DNA of 33,954 nt from a bacterium (GTDB taxonomy: Bacteria > Bacillota > Clostridia > Lachnospirales > Lachnospiraceae), in contig JAQXMB010000148.1 in the NCBI GenBank assembly GCA_029012425.1, positions 1 through 33,954 of the forward strand, written 5' to 3'. Of the stretch, positions 9,901-17,048 are shown one piece after another. The stretch's first letter is position 1; each line of letters opens with the position of its first letter. The position numbers were made by a program, and so were the translations under genes. Under the pieces are notes generated by a model, which ran no database searches, was not told the origin of the DNA, and was given only the letters and a program-made list of their open reading frames with translations.

Positions 9901-10601
9901 ACGAGGAAGAGGTTATGCTTCGAACGAAAGTGTCTGTATCAGAACTGAAACATCGTGCCATGCAGATCGATCCGATGGAGGAGCAGTCCTTAGAATGGTA
10001 TGCCCGTCCAACGGAAAAGACGCTTGCTGCTGCGAAGTTTCTTCAGACAGAGGAAGAGCGTCAGGCAGACAATTATCAGGGTGCACTTCGGGGAAGCGCA
10101 ATGCACCGTATGATGGAGTATTTAAACTACGAGATGGATTTATCTGCGGTGAATGAAACGCAGATTCAAAATCAGCTTGAGCAATTACAGCAGGATGGAA
10201 AGATGAGCGAAGAATATGCATCACTGGTTAATTGTGAGAAAATTGCACGATTTATGAAAACACCGCTTGCCGGCAGAATTGCAAGGGCAGACCGGGATGA
10301 GAAACTTTTCCGCGAGCAGCCTTTTGTTATGGGACTCCCGGCAAATGAGACAGATGCAACGATTCAAAGCGAGGAGTTGGTTTTGGTACAGGGTATTATT
10401 GACTTGTATTTCGAGGATACCGACGGACAGCTTGTTTTGCTGGACTACAAGACGGACGCTGTATCGGAGGCGAAACAGTTGATTGAACGATATCAGACGC
10501 AGATGAATCTGTATGCAAAGGCACTTGAGAAGGCAACCGGAAAAAGGGTGAAAGAAAAGTTCATCTATGCGTTCCGGTTGGATCAAAGTATTCAATTATA
10601 G
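6990..10601 (+). CDS. addA: ATP-dependent helicase/nuclease subunit A (AddA)
   Basis: A 1203-residue superfamily 1A helicase fused to a RecB-type nuclease. Visible motifs are the Q-motif/Walker A region (TPNQQQIIEHRNG then AAAGSGKT with K30), motif II DEYQD (400-404), GDVKQSIYRFR (motif III), SIHKSKGLEFPIVF (motif V region), LRVLYVAMTRAKEQL (motif VI) and the nuclease core LLDYKTD with the key Asp and Lys at about 1151-1153. It is the motor of AddAB and cuts one strand, with AddB cutting the other. ATG 6990 is preceded by GGAAAGGAG at 6975-6983 and lies 3 bases after addB. Length is normal for the family (about 1200-1250) and no key residue is missing. Confidence 0.97.
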   Translation: MGVKWTPNQQQIIEHRNGNLLVSAAAGSGKTAVLVERIIQKILDPDHPVDIDRMLVVTFTKAAAAQMRERVSQALEKCMDAEPDNPYLQRQYTLVHHAQITTIDSFCLYIVKNYFHVIDLEPGFRVGDPGELSLIGQDVLSEVLEKLYEAQDENFLAFSDSYSNAKNDNPIVEMVSQLYEYAQSAPWPLEWLEGLGDSYDEQALDLSNLKSSNSWLSQLVEELKHIIGSYKDQLLQAKELCLLPDGPDMYLETIEAIIEQMNHFEDIEDFDELGFALKNLDFGRLKVRKNFEGDKKVQELVKKIREDAKKKLDAIYKESFALPLQDQLQDMRLVGKAVKTLARVTRAYTIAFSEKKREKKLLDFSDIEHMALQILVDPITKEPSAIAHEFRDCFDEIMIDEYQDSNYVQEEILTAIAGKDGRENRFMVGDVKQSIYRFRLARPELFIEKYDSYTEKMSRNRKICLDQNFRSRTNVLDSVNALFYRIMKRDVGGVTYDAAAALYPGASYPQCGADDFFKTRLLLADSGKEAREISGAESNNQQEAIIIAEEIHRLLADGRVTGEDGTLRPVRLSDIVILLRSPSGWGDELSSTLMDYGIPSHQLSQKGYFSATEVQTVLAMCHVIDNPLQDIPLAAAARSAFFGFTNEELARIRTASEKVLFYDCMTEYAAGGALEPLREKTAHMLSVIDDYREKSRHLPVHTILEQLMQENHYLMYVSALPAGKKRAANLAMLIEQAVAFERTSYRGLFHFIRYMEQLQEYEVDFGEADVIGESEDVVRIMSIHKSKGLEFPIVFVAGLGREFNKKDSQKQMILDYEYGVGLTCIEGEKRRKKTTLLKKMMSMRIAAENMGEELRVLYVAMTRAKEQLILTAASKNIDTVLMTAELKKESNVSYLDRAGATGYLQWVLPCALANPEYFAVEIYRAEDFHIQDELKITENLVQKDLFLQSVDDADELIVQELDEKLTWPYPYEEEVMLRTKVSVSELKHRAMQIDPMEEQSLEWYARPTEKTLAAAKFLQTEEERQADNYQGALRGSAMHRMMEYLNYEMDLSAVNETQIQNQLEQLQQDGKMSEEYASLVNCEKIARFMKTPLAGRIARADRDEKLFREQPFVMGLPANETDATIQSEELVLVQGIIDLYFEDTDGQLVLLDYKTDAVSEAKQLIERYQTQMNLYAKALEKATGKRVKEKFIYAFRLDQSIQL

Positions 10602-10618
10602 ATAATAGGAGATTTTTT

Positions 10619-11197
10619 ATGCAATATATTCTGGCTTCACAGTCACCGCGTAGAAAAGAATTGCTTGAAAAAATAATACCGGAATTTTTGATCGAGCCGG
10701 TAGAAGGAGAAGAGGTGCTCACGAATGACCACCCCTCCGTTGCTGTGCAAAAGCTGGCACAGGCAAAAGCAAAAGAGATTAGCAAAAAACATGAGGGAGA
10801 AGATGTTGTAATCATTGGTGCAGACACCATCGTTGTAAAGGATGGAATGATTCTTGGAAAACCGAAGGATGCAGCGGATATGCGTCGGATGATGGAGAAG
10901 CTACAGGGAAACTGTCACAGTGTCTATACCGGAGTAGCAATCTGCTATTGGAAAGACGGAGCATGGATGGAGCATTCCTTTGCGGAAGAGACGAAGGTTT
11001 ATTTTTTTCCGATGAGTGAGGCACAGTTGGATGCCTATGCGCTCGATCCGGATGGATTGGATAAAGCCGGAGGATACGGCATCCAGAGTAAGGCAATGGT
11101 CTATGTGAAAGCAATCGAAGGAGATTATAACACGGTTGTTGGACTTCCGGTTGCAAGACTTTACCACGAACTATGTGATTTAGGCATTGCCAATTGA
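10619..11197 (+). CDS. maf: Maf family nucleoside triphosphate pyrophosphatase
   Basis: A 192-residue Maf/YhdE-type protein that hydrolyses non-canonical or excess nucleoside triphosphates to monophosphate and pyrophosphate. The hallmark N-terminus LASQSPRRKELL, the metal-binding ADTIVV (D69), the GNCHSVYTGVA strand and the late DKAGGYGIQ and EGDYNTVVGLP motifs are all present. The motif set fits the dTTP/UTP pyrophosphatase (YhdE) branch, although the substrate class is an inference. It lies 17 bases after addA with a TAGGAG site upstream, so it probably belongs to the same transcript. The last bases of the gene overlap the candidate promoter of the next gene. Confidence 0.93.
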   Translation: MQYILASQSPRRKELLEKIIPEFLIEPVEGEEVLTNDHPSVAVQKLAQAKAKEISKKHEGEDVVIIGADTIVVKDGMILGKPKDAADMRRMMEKLQGNCHSVYTGVAICYWKDGAWMEHSFAEETKVYFFPMSEAQLDAYALDPDGLDKAGGYGIQSKAMVYVKAIEGDYNTVVGLPVARLYHELCDLGIAN

Positions 11198-11215
11198 GAC
11201 AATATTCGATAATAT
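11187..11215 (+). promoter_or_regulatory. Candidate sigma-A promoter for the small gene at 11264
   Basis: TTGCCA (11187-11192) and TAATAT (11210-11215) are separated by exactly 17 bases, close to the TTGACA/TATAAT consensus. The -35 lies in the last codons of maf and the expected start of transcription is near 11222. It would allow the small protein and the following lipoprotein to be expressed separately from the addAB-maf run. Confidence 0.45.
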
Positions 11216-11263
11216 GAGTTTGAAAACGAATCGCACAAAACAAGTGTTTTCATGGGGGGTATT

Positions 11264-11527
11264 ATGTCAGCATATAAGCAGGAAGACTTAGAAACCTTTT
11301 TAGAAAATCAATTACAGTTGTTTCCGGAGCCGGTTGCAGATTCGCTTGAGGAAGCAGAGTATTTCTTAGAGGATTGTATGGCAGTCGTATGTAGCAACAA
11401 AAAAGAGGTAAAGGAATATTTGGATGAGGTGGGTGTTGACATTCATGGAATGTCTATGCAGGAAATCTTAGAGCAACCGGAGGTGTTTGCGTTATCCGGA
11501 GGGCGCTATCTCATATTAGAAGCATAA
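11264..11527 (+). CDS. Small conserved acidic protein of unknown function
   Basis: An 87-residue soluble, strongly acidic protein with no signal peptide or membrane segment. Recognisable strings are FLENQLQLFPEPVADSLEEAEYFLEDC, a CMAVVCS centre and a C-terminal FALSGGRYLILEA. From memory, similar short proteins with the LQLF-EPVA and FLEDCMAVV pattern occur across Lachnospiraceae, sometimes under a doubtful glyoxalase label. I see no glyoxalase metal ligands here. The ATG at 11264 is preferred over an in-frame ATG at 11252 because the GGGGGG run at 11254-11259 then serves as the ribosome binding site. It lies 10 bases before the lipoprotein gene and is probably co-transcribed with it. Function unknown. 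Confidence 0.8.
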   Translation: MSAYKQEDLETFLENQLQLFPEPVADSLEEAEYFLEDCMAVVCSNKKEVKEYLDEVGVDIHGMSMQEILEQPEVFALSGGRYLILEA

Positions 11528-11537
11528 GGAAGAATAT

Positions 11538-12542
11538 ATGAAACGAGGAAATAGGATAAAGTGTAGACTGATTGCGGCGGGGCTTGCAGTTGTGATGGCA
11601 GCTTCTGTTACCGGATGTAAATTTGGGAATGAAGAGGTTACAATTAGTCGAAAGATGAGTGATGATCAATTGTTTATCATTGGAGACGAGGTGTGTAAGG
11701 TTTCGGTGATGAAGCTATTGATGATAAACAATTTGAATCTGCACAGTGAGAGTTACGGGATTGATTTGCTAAAAAGCGATGATCTGAAGGTACAAAAAAG
11801 ACTGGGACAGTATGTGGAAGATATCAGTATGGAAGAACTGACACGCATTTACTGTATGTTCGCACTTGCCGGGGAGCAGCAGATTGAACTGAGTCCGGAT
11901 GAATTAGAATTGGCACAGTGGGCGGGGGAAGACTATTTCCGCACGCTCAGTGATGCGGAAAAAGAGTATCTTGATATTACGCAGGAAGATTTAGAAGATA
12001 TCTATACGAAGTACGCAGTCGCACAGAAGCTTTATAATGGTGTAGTAGCCAATGTTAATGAGGAAGTAAGTGACGATGAGGCTCGCGTGATGCGCGTGAT
12101 GCAGATTTATATGGAGGATGAAAGTCGCGCAGCCAAAGCAGAAGCAGAGCTTGAAGGTGGTACGGAGTTTATTTCTGTGGCTGCTAATTATAATATGGCA
12201 GAGAATATTGAGCTGGAACTTACTCGCGGACAACTTCCGCCAGAGGTGGAGTCGGTAGTTTTTTCACTCGATAATGAAGAAACTTCACCGCTCATTCAGA
12301 CGGAGAATGGTTACTATCTGTTCTATTGTCAGAATAAGTTTGACGAAGCTGCAACCGAAGAACGAAAAGCAGATATTGTAAAGCAGAGAAAGGATGATGC
12401 ATTTGCTGTCGTTTACGAGCCATTCGTAAAAACAGTGCACTCAAAACTCAACGAAACTGCATTAGCATCCATTTCCATTGACGAGATGACACAGTATCAG
12501 ACAGCAGACTTTTACAGAATTAGCGAGAAGTATTTGCAGTGA
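11538..12542 (+). CDS. Secreted lipoprotein of the SurA/PrsA (parvulin-like) peptidyl-prolyl isomerase group
   Basis: A 334-residue protein with a lipoprotein signal: a basic N-terminus, hydrophobic core and lipobox VTGC with the acylated Cys at 27. It should be anchored on the outer face of the membrane. The middle resembles a SurA-N-like helical domain, and residues about 180-275 look like a PpiC/rotamase fold (VMRVMQIYMEDES, AKAEAELEGGTEFISVAANYN, ELTRGQLPPEVESVVFSLDNEETSPLIQTENGYYLF). PrsA-type proteins fold exported proteins. Parvulin catalytic residues are not obviously all retained, so it could be a chaperone without isomerase activity. An AAGGAAGA site precedes the ATG. The stop is followed by a strong terminator. 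Confidence 0.75.
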   Translation: MKRGNRIKCRLIAAGLAVVMAASVTGCKFGNEEVTISRKMSDDQLFIIGDEVCKVSVMKLLMINNLNLHSESYGIDLLKSDDLKVQKRLGQYVEDISMEELTRIYCMFALAGEQQIELSPDELELAQWAGEDYFRTLSDAEKEYLDITQEDLEDIYTKYAVAQKLYNGVVANVNEEVSDDEARVMRVMQIYMEDESRAAKAEAELEGGTEFISVAANYNMAENIELELTRGQLPPEVESVVFSLDNEETSPLIQTENGYYLFYCQNKFDEAATEERKADIVKQRKDDAFAVVYEPFVKTVHSKLNETALASISIDEMTQYQTADFYRISEKYLQ

Positions 12543-12563
12543 TCGGATTTGCGGATTATTTAA

Positions 12564-12592
12564 AAAGCCCCTGATGTGAAATCAGGGGCTTT
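12564..12592. terminator. Bidirectional rho-independent terminator
   Basis: AAAGCCCCTGAT (12564-12575) pairs perfectly with ATCAGGGGCTTT (12581-12592) around a 5-base loop. It lies between two convergent genes. Read on the minus strand the stem is followed by TTTTTAAAT, a good terminator for htpG. On the plus strand the tail is TTTGATATATTTT, weaker but usable for the lipoprotein gene. Confidence 0.88.
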
Positions 12593-12607
12593 GATATATT
12601 TTACTAT

Positions 12608-14683
12608 TTATTTTGCAAGCAATAACATGATTTCATTCGAGCGCTTTACAAACTTGCTCATGGCTTCCGGAGAAAGCGGTTGATTGCTAAGCATTGCGAG
12701 GTCATAGAGCTGCTCACAGAACATCGTTACATGCTCGGAATCCTTATTCTCAAGAATGTAGGTTACGAGTGGATGATTTGCATTCAGTGTCAGGGTGTAG
12801 TCTCCGCCGAACATCGAAGGATCCATTCCCATGCCGCCCATCGCATACATCTTCATCATATCCTGCATACGACGACCTTCCTCTGAGAGCGTGATGATGG
12901 AAGGAATATCAGCGTTTTTCAGCTTTTGAACCTGAATGGTCAACTTGTCGTTATTCAGAGCCTTGCTAAAGATATCTTTCAGAGTCTCTGTTGCAGCCGC
13001 AAGATCATCAGAAGCTTCTTCCTTTAATGCATCTGTCAGATCGGCATCAATACGGAGGAAGCGATAGTTCTCATTGCGACGCTCCAGCTGTGTGATGAAC
13101 GAGCTGTCAATGTTGTGATCGAGAATCACAGCATCCATTCCCTGTTCACGGAACAGGCTGATGTACTGACCCTGCTGGTTCACATCTGTTACATAGTAGA
13201 TGATGGAACGCTCATCCTTGTATTCGTCAGCGGTGCCATCAGACTTTTCCTCTGTGTCAGTGTCCGTGGGCTGTTCCTCTTGCTTGGATTCTTCCGTCTT
13301 CTCAACGGGCTTGAGGATTTCAGGAAGTGTCAGATACTTGTCATCAATGTTCTTGAAGAGAATGTAATCATTCATCTTGTCACAGAACTTCTCATCCTTC
13401 AAGCAGCCGAACTTGATGAAGGGACTGATGTCATCCCAATATTTCTCATAGCTTTCTTTTTCAGTCTTGCACATGCCGATGAGCTTGTCTGCAACCTTCT
13501 TGGTGATGTACTCAGAAATCTTCTTTACAAATCCATCATTCTGAAGAGCGCTTCGTGATACATTCAGCGGCAGATCAGGACAGTCAATGACACCTTTTAA
13601 TAACATCAGAAATTCGGGGATTACTTCCTTAATATTATCGGCGATAAATACCTGATTGTTGTAAAGCTTGATGGTTCCCTCAATGGAATCGTACTCTGTA
13701 TTAATCTTCGGGAAGTAGAGAATTCCTTTCAGGTTAAACGGATAATCCATATTCAGATGAATCCAGAATAAGGGCTCCTTGTAATCTTGAAATACTTTGC
13801 GATAGAAATCCTTGTATTCCTCCTCCGTGCAGTCGTTCGGGTTCTTGGTCCAAAGCGGAGCAGTCTCATTCAACGGAACAGGACGCTTTACAATCTTAAG
13901 CTTCTCGGAAGCGGGACGAACCTCCACGATTTCTTTTTCACCGTTTTCATTTTCCTTCTCCTCGGTCTGTGCCTCCTCAACGATAGTCTCAACAACGGTG
14001 TCAGTATCCAGCTTGTCCGCAGGGTCGATGGTCTCATATTCCTCGGGAGCATTTGCCTTGCTCAAATAAATCTCGGTAGGCATGAAAGAGCAGTACTTCT
14101 CAAGAACCTCTCTTGCGCGGTATTCGTTCGCATATGCGAGACATTCCTCGTTCAAAAACAGGGTGATGGTGGTTCCGACACTATCCTTGATTCCGTCAGT
14201 CATATCGAATTCCGTACCGCCATCGCACTCCCAGTGTACGGGACTTGCACCTTCTTTATAGGAAAGGGTATCAATATGAACTTCATCGGCTACCATAAAT
14301 GCAGAATAGAAACCAAGTCCGAAATGTCCGATAATCTGATCCTCGCTTGCCTTGTCCTTATACTTGCTGATGAAATCGGTAGCTCCGGAAAATGCGATCT
14401 GATTGATGTATTCCTCGACTTCGTCAGCTGTCATACCAAGACCGTTATCAGTGATTGTTACTTTTTTGGCCTCGGGATCTACGACGATAGAGATTTTTGC
14501 CTTGTAATCAGCGGGTAAAGTGTATTCTCCCATCATATCAAGTTTCTTTAATTTGGTAATTGCATCACAGCCGTTGGAAACGAGCTCGCGATAGAAGATA
14601 TCCTGGTCTGAGTATAACCACTTTTTAATGATAGGAAAAATATTGTCGCTGTTGATGGAAAGACTTCCATGTTTGTTGCTCAT
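12608..14683 (-). CDS. htpG: Molecular chaperone HtpG (Hsp90)
   Basis: A 691-residue Hsp90. The GHKL ATPase domain is intact: RELVSNGCDAITK (33-45), DNGLGM (79-84), the lid, GHFGLGFYSAFMVAD (119-133) and GTTITLFL. The middle domain has PLFWIHLNMDYPFNLKG and DLPLNVSRSALQ, followed by a C-terminal dimerisation domain with no MEEVD tail, as expected in bacteria. It is longer than a typical HtpG (about 625-635) because of two charged low-complexity insertions, at about 212-265 and 458-490. It is a cytosolic ATP-dependent chaperone that remodels client proteins. The start is supported by AAGGAGTG five bases before the ATG. A sigma-A-like promoter and a CIRCE operator upstream indicate heat-shock control by HrcA. 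Confidence 0.96.
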   Translation of the reverse strand: MSNKHGSLSINSDNIFPIIKKWLYSDQDIFYRELVSNGCDAITKLKKLDMMGEYTLPADYKAKISIVVDPEAKKVTITDNGLGMTADEVEEYINQIAFSGATDFISKYKDKASEDQIIGHFGLGFYSAFMVADEVHIDTLSYKEGASPVHWECDGGTEFDMTDGIKDSVGTTITLFLNEECLAYANEYRAREVLEKYCSFMPTEIYLSKANAPEEYETIDPADKLDTDTVVETIVEEAQTEEKENENGEKEIVEVRPASEKLKIVKRPVPLNETAPLWTKNPNDCTEEEYKDFYRKVFQDYKEPLFWIHLNMDYPFNLKGILYFPKINTEYDSIEGTIKLYNNQVFIADNIKEVIPEFLMLLKGVIDCPDLPLNVSRSALQNDGFVKKISEYITKKVADKLIGMCKTEKESYEKYWDDISPFIKFGCLKDEKFCDKMNDYILFKNIDDKYLTLPEILKPVEKTEESKQEEQPTDTDTEEKSDGTADEYKDERSIIYYVTDVNQQGQYISLFREQGMDAVILDHNIDSSFITQLERRNENYRFLRIDADLTDALKEEASDDLAAATETLKDIFSKALNNDKLTIQVQKLKNADIPSIITLSEEGRRMQDMMKMYAMGGMGMDPSMFGGDYTLTLNANHPLVTYILENKDSEHVTMFCEQLYDLAMLSNQPLSPEAMSKFVKRSNEIMLLLAK

Positions 14684-14718
14684 ATAATCACTCCTTATTA
14701 TTTTTTTGACTTGGATAT

Positions 14719-14747
14719 ATCTTAACGCTGAAAAAACGAAAAGTCAA
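14719..14747 (-). promoter_or_regulatory. htpG promoter (sigma-A-like)
   Basis: On the minus strand, TTGACT (plus coordinates 14742-14747) and TAAGAT (14719-14724) are separated by exactly 17 bases. The predicted start of transcription, near 14712, leaves a leader of about 28 bases before the ATG. It is the only good promoter I can find between CIRCE and htpG. Confidence 0.75.
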
Positions 14748-14754
14748 TAAAAAA

Positions 14755-14781
14755 TTAGCACTCTTTTGAAATGAGTGCTAA
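14755..14781. promoter_or_regulatory. CIRCE operator (HrcA binding site)
   Basis: TTAGCACTC, nine bases, then GAGTGCTAA: an exact match to the canonical CIRCE inverted repeat recognised by the repressor HrcA. It lies seven bases upstream of the htpG -35 hexamer and about 45 bases before the -35 of the divergent exporter operon. CIRCE usually sits at or downstream of the transcription start, so the placement is unusual. Confidence 0.95.
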
Positions 14782-14825
14782 CAATGAAGGTAATAATTGT
14801 TCACATTTTTTTCATATTTACAATA

Positions 14826-14854
14826 TTGACGAGAAAAAACTGAAATACTAAAAT
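14826..14854 (+). promoter_or_regulatory. Promoter of the ABC exporter operon (sigma-A-like)
   Basis: TTGACG (14826-14831) and TAAAAT (14849-14854) with a 17-base spacer, on the plus strand, divergent from htpG. The expected transcript start near 14861 falls inside a 12-base perfect palindrome. Confidence 0.7.
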
Positions 14855-14857
14855 ACC

Positions 14858-14869
14858 ATAAGTACTTAT
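14858..14869. promoter_or_regulatory. Perfect 12-base palindrome at the exporter transcription start (candidate operator)
   Basis: ATAAGTACTTAT is identical to its reverse complement and covers the predicted +1 of the exporter promoter, three bases after the -10. A dimeric repressor bound here would block initiation. The regulator is not identifiable; no regulator gene adjoins the operon. Confidence 0.4.
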
Positions 14870-14881
14870 TGTGGGATAATG

Positions 14882-14910
14882 TTCCTGCTATGGGAATATC
14901 CGCATAGGAA
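14882..14910 (+). other. Imperfect hairpin in the exporter 5' leader
   Basis: TTCC/GGAA, TATG/CATA and GGA/TCC segments nest around an ATA loop, with a 3-base and smaller bulges. The hairpin ends about 20 bases before the ribosome binding site GGAG (14930-14933) of the first exporter gene. It could affect mRNA stability or be another protein site. The pairing is imperfect, so confidence is low. Confidence 0.3.
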
Positions 14911-14939
14911 TAATGAGAGATATAGAAATGGAGAGACAT

Positions 14940-17048
14940 ATGAAACATATCTTTGGAAATCTGTTTCGGCACAAGGGATCGGTGCTTTTGATTACACTGC
15001 TTTTAATCTTGCAGGCAGTCTGTGATCTGTCGCTTCCGAGCTACACATCAAAGATTGTTGATGTAGGTTTGCAACAGTATGGAATTGAAGACTGTGTCAT
15101 GAAAAAGATGCGTCGCGAAACCGGTGATGCACTTCTTATGATGATGAAGTCTGAGGAGGAGCGCGCATTATTTGCAGACAGTTATGTGCTGAACGAACAG
15201 GAAGACATTTATGAGTTACAGGACATTTCAAAAGAGAAACGAACAGAGCTTTCAAAAGCCTTAGAGCTTCCGGAAGTGATGTGTTATGGTTCTATGCATG
15301 CTTCGGATGTGCAGCAGGCAGATGTTACCTCGGCAGATATGATGGAGAAGATGGCGCAGGTTAGTGATGCGATTATCACACAGATGGCGGTTCAATTTGT
15401 GAGTGAAGAGTATACAGCGCTTGGAATTGATTTAAATGTGATGCAGAGAAACTATCTGCTTGTGACAGGTGCTAAAATGCTATTGCTGTCTATTCTGATG
15501 CTGATTGCTGCAATTGGCAGTGGCTTTTTGGCTGCACGCACAGGTGCAAAGATCGGTATGGAACTTCGAAGCAAAGTGTTTACGAATGTTCTTGGATTTT
15601 CCAATACGGAGATGAACCACTTTTCCACTGCGTCATTAATCACGAGAAGTACCAATGATATCCAACAGGTGCAGATGGTCAGTATTATGCTGCTTCGCAT
15701 GGTACTTTATGCCCCGATTCTCGGAATCGGCGGTGTGATTAAGGTTGTATCCACAAGAACGGGGATGGGTTGGATCATTTTCCTTGCAGTTGCAACCATC
15801 AGCGCAATCGTTCTGATTCTGATGAAGATTGCATTACCCAAATTCAAACTGATGCAGACTTTGGTTGATCGTTTGAATCTTGTTTCGCGTGAGATTCTTA
15901 CCGGACTTCCGGTGATTCGTGCGTTTTCCCGTGAAGAATTCGAAGAGAAGCGCTTTCATGTGGCAAACAGCGAACTGAAGGATACGCTTCTTTTTACCAC
16001 CCGTGTCATGACCTTTATGATGCCGCTTATGATGATGATTATGAATGGTGTGTCAATCATGATTGTATGGTTTGGGGGCAAAGGAATTGATATGGGTAAT
16101 CTGCAGGTCGGAGATATGATTGCTTTCATTACTTATACGATGCAGATTATTATGTCGTTCCTCATGTTAACACTGATCTCCGTCATGTTGCCACGGGCAG
16201 GAGTTGCGGCTGATCGTATTGATGAGGTTATTCAGACGGTTTCTTCCATTCATGATGCCCCGCAGGTACGAGATGACGAGAAAAAGGAGTGGAATGGTAC
16301 AGTTGCCTTTGAGGATGTCAGCTTTCGCTATGAAGGAGCAAGTGAGGATGCACTTACGCATATTTCGTTCGTGGCGCAGCCCGGAAAGACAACTGCGATT
16401 ATCGGAAGTACCGGTTGTGGTAAATCGACACTGGTCAATTTGATTCCGAGATTTTTTGATGTGACAGAGGGTCGTATTACGCTTGATGGAATTGATATTC
16501 GTGCGCTTAGCCAGAAAAAGCTTCGCAGCATGCTTGGAATGGTTCCGCAAAAGGGTGTACTGTTTTCCGGTGATATTGAATCGAATTTAAAGTTCGGCGG
16601 AGATGACATTACCGATAAACAGATGAAAGAAGCGGCTGAAATCGCTCAGGCAATGGAGTTTATCGAGAGTAAGGAGCAGGGCTTTGCAAGTGAGATCTCA
16701 CAGGGTGGAACAAATGTTTCGGGAGGTCAAAAACAGCGTCTTGCGATTGCAAGAGCAATTGCAAAGCAGCCGAAAATATTGATTTTTGACGATAGCTTTT
16801 CTGCGCTTGATTATAAGACAGATGCCGCACTTCGCGCGGCACTTGCCAAGAAAACCAAGGATGCAACTGTGATTATTGTTGCACAGCGTATCAACACCAT
16901 TTTACATGCGGATCAGATCCTGGTGCTGGAAGATGGTGCGATTGTCGGAAAAGGAACACACGAACAGCTTCTTACATCCTGTGATGCATATCGGGAGATT
17001 GCCAGCTCACAGTTATCTGAGGAAGAATTGAAAGGGGGTAATCGTTGA
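14940..17048 (+). CDS. ABC exporter half-transporter with degenerate ATPase site (subunit A of a heterodimer)
   Basis: A 702-residue type I exporter half: a six-helix membrane domain then a nucleotide-binding domain. Walker A is GSTGCGKST (489-497) and the signature VSGGQ (593-597) is canonical. Walker B reads LIFDD, with D618 where the catalytic Glu should be, and the switch His is replaced by Gln (AQR, Q649). These changes mark the degenerate site of heterodimeric exporters such as TM287/288 or BmrCD. An unusually long loop of about 120 residues (roughly 50-175) lies between helices 1 and 2, on the outside. ATG 14940 is chosen because GGAG at 14930-14933 is six bases upstream. In-frame ATGs at 14913 and 14928 have poor sites. 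The stop overlaps the partner gene by one base. Substrate unknown. Confidence 0.92.
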   Translation: MKHIFGNLFRHKGSVLLITLLLILQAVCDLSLPSYTSKIVDVGLQQYGIEDCVMKKMRRETGDALLMMMKSEEERALFADSYVLNEQEDIYELQDISKEKRTELSKALELPEVMCYGSMHASDVQQADVTSADMMEKMAQVSDAIITQMAVQFVSEEYTALGIDLNVMQRNYLLVTGAKMLLLSILMLIAAIGSGFLAARTGAKIGMELRSKVFTNVLGFSNTEMNHFSTASLITRSTNDIQQVQMVSIMLLRMVLYAPILGIGGVIKVVSTRTGMGWIIFLAVATISAIVLILMKIALPKFKLMQTLVDRLNLVSREILTGLPVIRAFSREEFEEKRFHVANSELKDTLLFTTRVMTFMMPLMMMIMNGVSIMIVWFGGKGIDMGNLQVGDMIAFITYTMQIIMSFLMLTLISVMLPRAGVAADRIDEVIQTVSSIHDAPQVRDDEKKEWNGTVAFEDVSFRYEGASEDALTHISFVAQPGKTTAIIGSTGCGKSTLVNLIPRFFDVTEGRITLDGIDIRALSQKKLRSMLGMVPQKGVLFSGDIESNLKFGGDDITDKQMKEAAEIAQAMEFIESKEQGFASEISQGGTNVSGGQKQRLAIARAIAKQPKILIFDDSFSALDYKTDAALRAALAKKTKDATVIIVAQRINTILHADQILVLEDGAIVGKGTHEQLLTSCDAYREIASSQLSEEELKGGNR

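Noticed and set aside
11252-11263. ATG 11252 as start of the small acidic protein
   Set aside because: It has no ribosome binding site. Its own GGGGGG bases form the site for the ATG at 11264.
13787-14518. A 243-codon plus-strand open frame inside htpG
   Set aside because: It is antisense to the conserved GHKL and middle domains of htpG. The hydrophobic Leu/Phe/Ser-rich translation is a shadow of acidic codons.
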